From an uncultured Lachnospiraceae bacterium (GTDB taxonomy: Bacteria; Bacillota; Clostridia; Lachnospirales; Lachnospiraceae): DNA of 5,171 nt. Shown here piece by piece: positions 4,797 to 5,171 of this stretch. A model generated the notes under the pieces. That model saw only the letters and a list, made by a program, of their open reading frames with translations, did not search any database and had not been told where the DNA came from. Positions within the stretch are counted from its first letter, which is position 1, and every line of letters begins with the position of its first letter. The position numbers and the translations under genes were made by a program. The stretch spans positions 1 through 5,171 of the forward strand of contig CAJUTD010000134.1 in assembly GCA_910589635.1 (NCBI GenBank), given 5' to 3'.

Positions 4797-5171
4797 TTAA
4801 ACCGTCAAATATCCTTCCTTCACAATACTCGAGATCACATCACTAGGTATTTCAAATGATACTGACCCCATATACCCGGGGGCAACTTCATATTCGTCAA
4901 AAACTACCACCAACTTGCCGGAATGATTCACATAAAAATCCACATCCGCGGATATCTTTTGGAAATTCCATTCTTCAACATCTGAATTCAAATTATAACT
5001 TTTGGAATCGTCCTGTTCCATCTGCGTTTTCATCTGCTCTTTGATATTTTCTGAAATCGGAGTGATATAGTCGGCTCCTTCCTCAAATAAATCCTTCAAA
5101 GTAATCATATTTCCCGTTTTTTTATCTATGTGATAGATTTTTTCCGACTGAGCAGCTCCAGCCATCGTCAC
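4797..5171 (-). CDS. DUF3298/RsiV-like extracytoplasmic protein, C-terminal part (partial)
   Basis: Only the last 124 codons are in the window. The frame stays open to the right edge, and the GTG at the edge is not a credible start, because the visible part begins inside a domain. The sequence matches the C-terminal DUF3298 domain pattern: a HIDKKTG turn, ITLKDLFEEGADY, a helix ending KEQMKTQM, W-N-F, DFYVNHSGKLVVVFDEYEVAPG and a final FEIPSDVI strand. This domain occurs in RsiV, the membrane anti-sigma-V factor whose extracellular part binds lysozyme, and in other secreted proteins that often carry an upstream DUF4163/PdaC-like domain. Without the N-terminus I cannot tell whether there is a cytoplasmic anti-sigma segment and a membrane anchor, or only a signal peptide. 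No cysteines or catalytic motif are seen. Confidence 0.75.
   Translation of the reverse strand: MTMAGAAQSEKIYHIDKKTGNMITLKDLFEEGADYITPISENIKEQMKTQMEQDDSKSYNLNSDVEEWNFQKISADVDFYVNHSGKLVVVFDEYEVAPGYMGSVSFEIPSDVISSIVKEGYLTV

Overview
The window looks like a chromosomal segment of a low-to-mid GC Firmicute, most likely a Lachnospiraceae-type clostridium. The reasons are strong AGGAGG-type ribosome binding sites, sigma-A-like promoters, a secreted protein with lysine-rich fibronectin type III repeats, and the overall style of the FUSC and DUF3298 proteins. The taxonomic call is inference from protein style; no search was run.

Layout from left to right: (i) a possible 3' end of an upstream gene (about 3-80); (ii) a low-molecular-weight protein-tyrosine phosphatase (109-576, +); (iii) a convergent gamma-carbonic-anhydrase-like hexapeptide protein (627-1136, -), with a small inverted repeat between the two stops; (iv) a 282-base divergent intergenic region (1137-1418) with a promoter facing each way and a perfect 11-bp inverted repeat over the rightward promoter; (v) a two-gene operon of a MarR-family regulator (1419-1871, +) and a FUSC-type membrane protein (1868-2944, +), joined by an ATGA overlap; (vi) a separately promoted gene for a secreted protein with two thioredoxin-fold domains and two highly basic Fn3 domains (3046-4701, +); (vii) a large inverted repeat (4750-4785); and (viii) the C-terminal part of a DUF3298/RsiV-like protein (4797-5171, -) that runs off the right edge.

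The clearest functional unit is marR-FUSC. A MarR repressor probably binds the palindrome over its own -10 box and controls a small efflux-type membrane protein, a plausible aromatic-acid or phenolic export switch. The most unusual protein is the tandem thioredoxin-like/Fn3 protein. Both thioredoxin lobes lack CxxC and have a CxxT site instead, yet both keep a second cysteine at an equivalent place in the fold and a cis-proline-like position. The tail has about 44 lysines against two acidic residues, which suggests it sits on the anionic cell wall. The remaining genes look like ordinary single housekeeping or envelope genes. No RNA genes, CRISPR arrays or mobile elements were seen.
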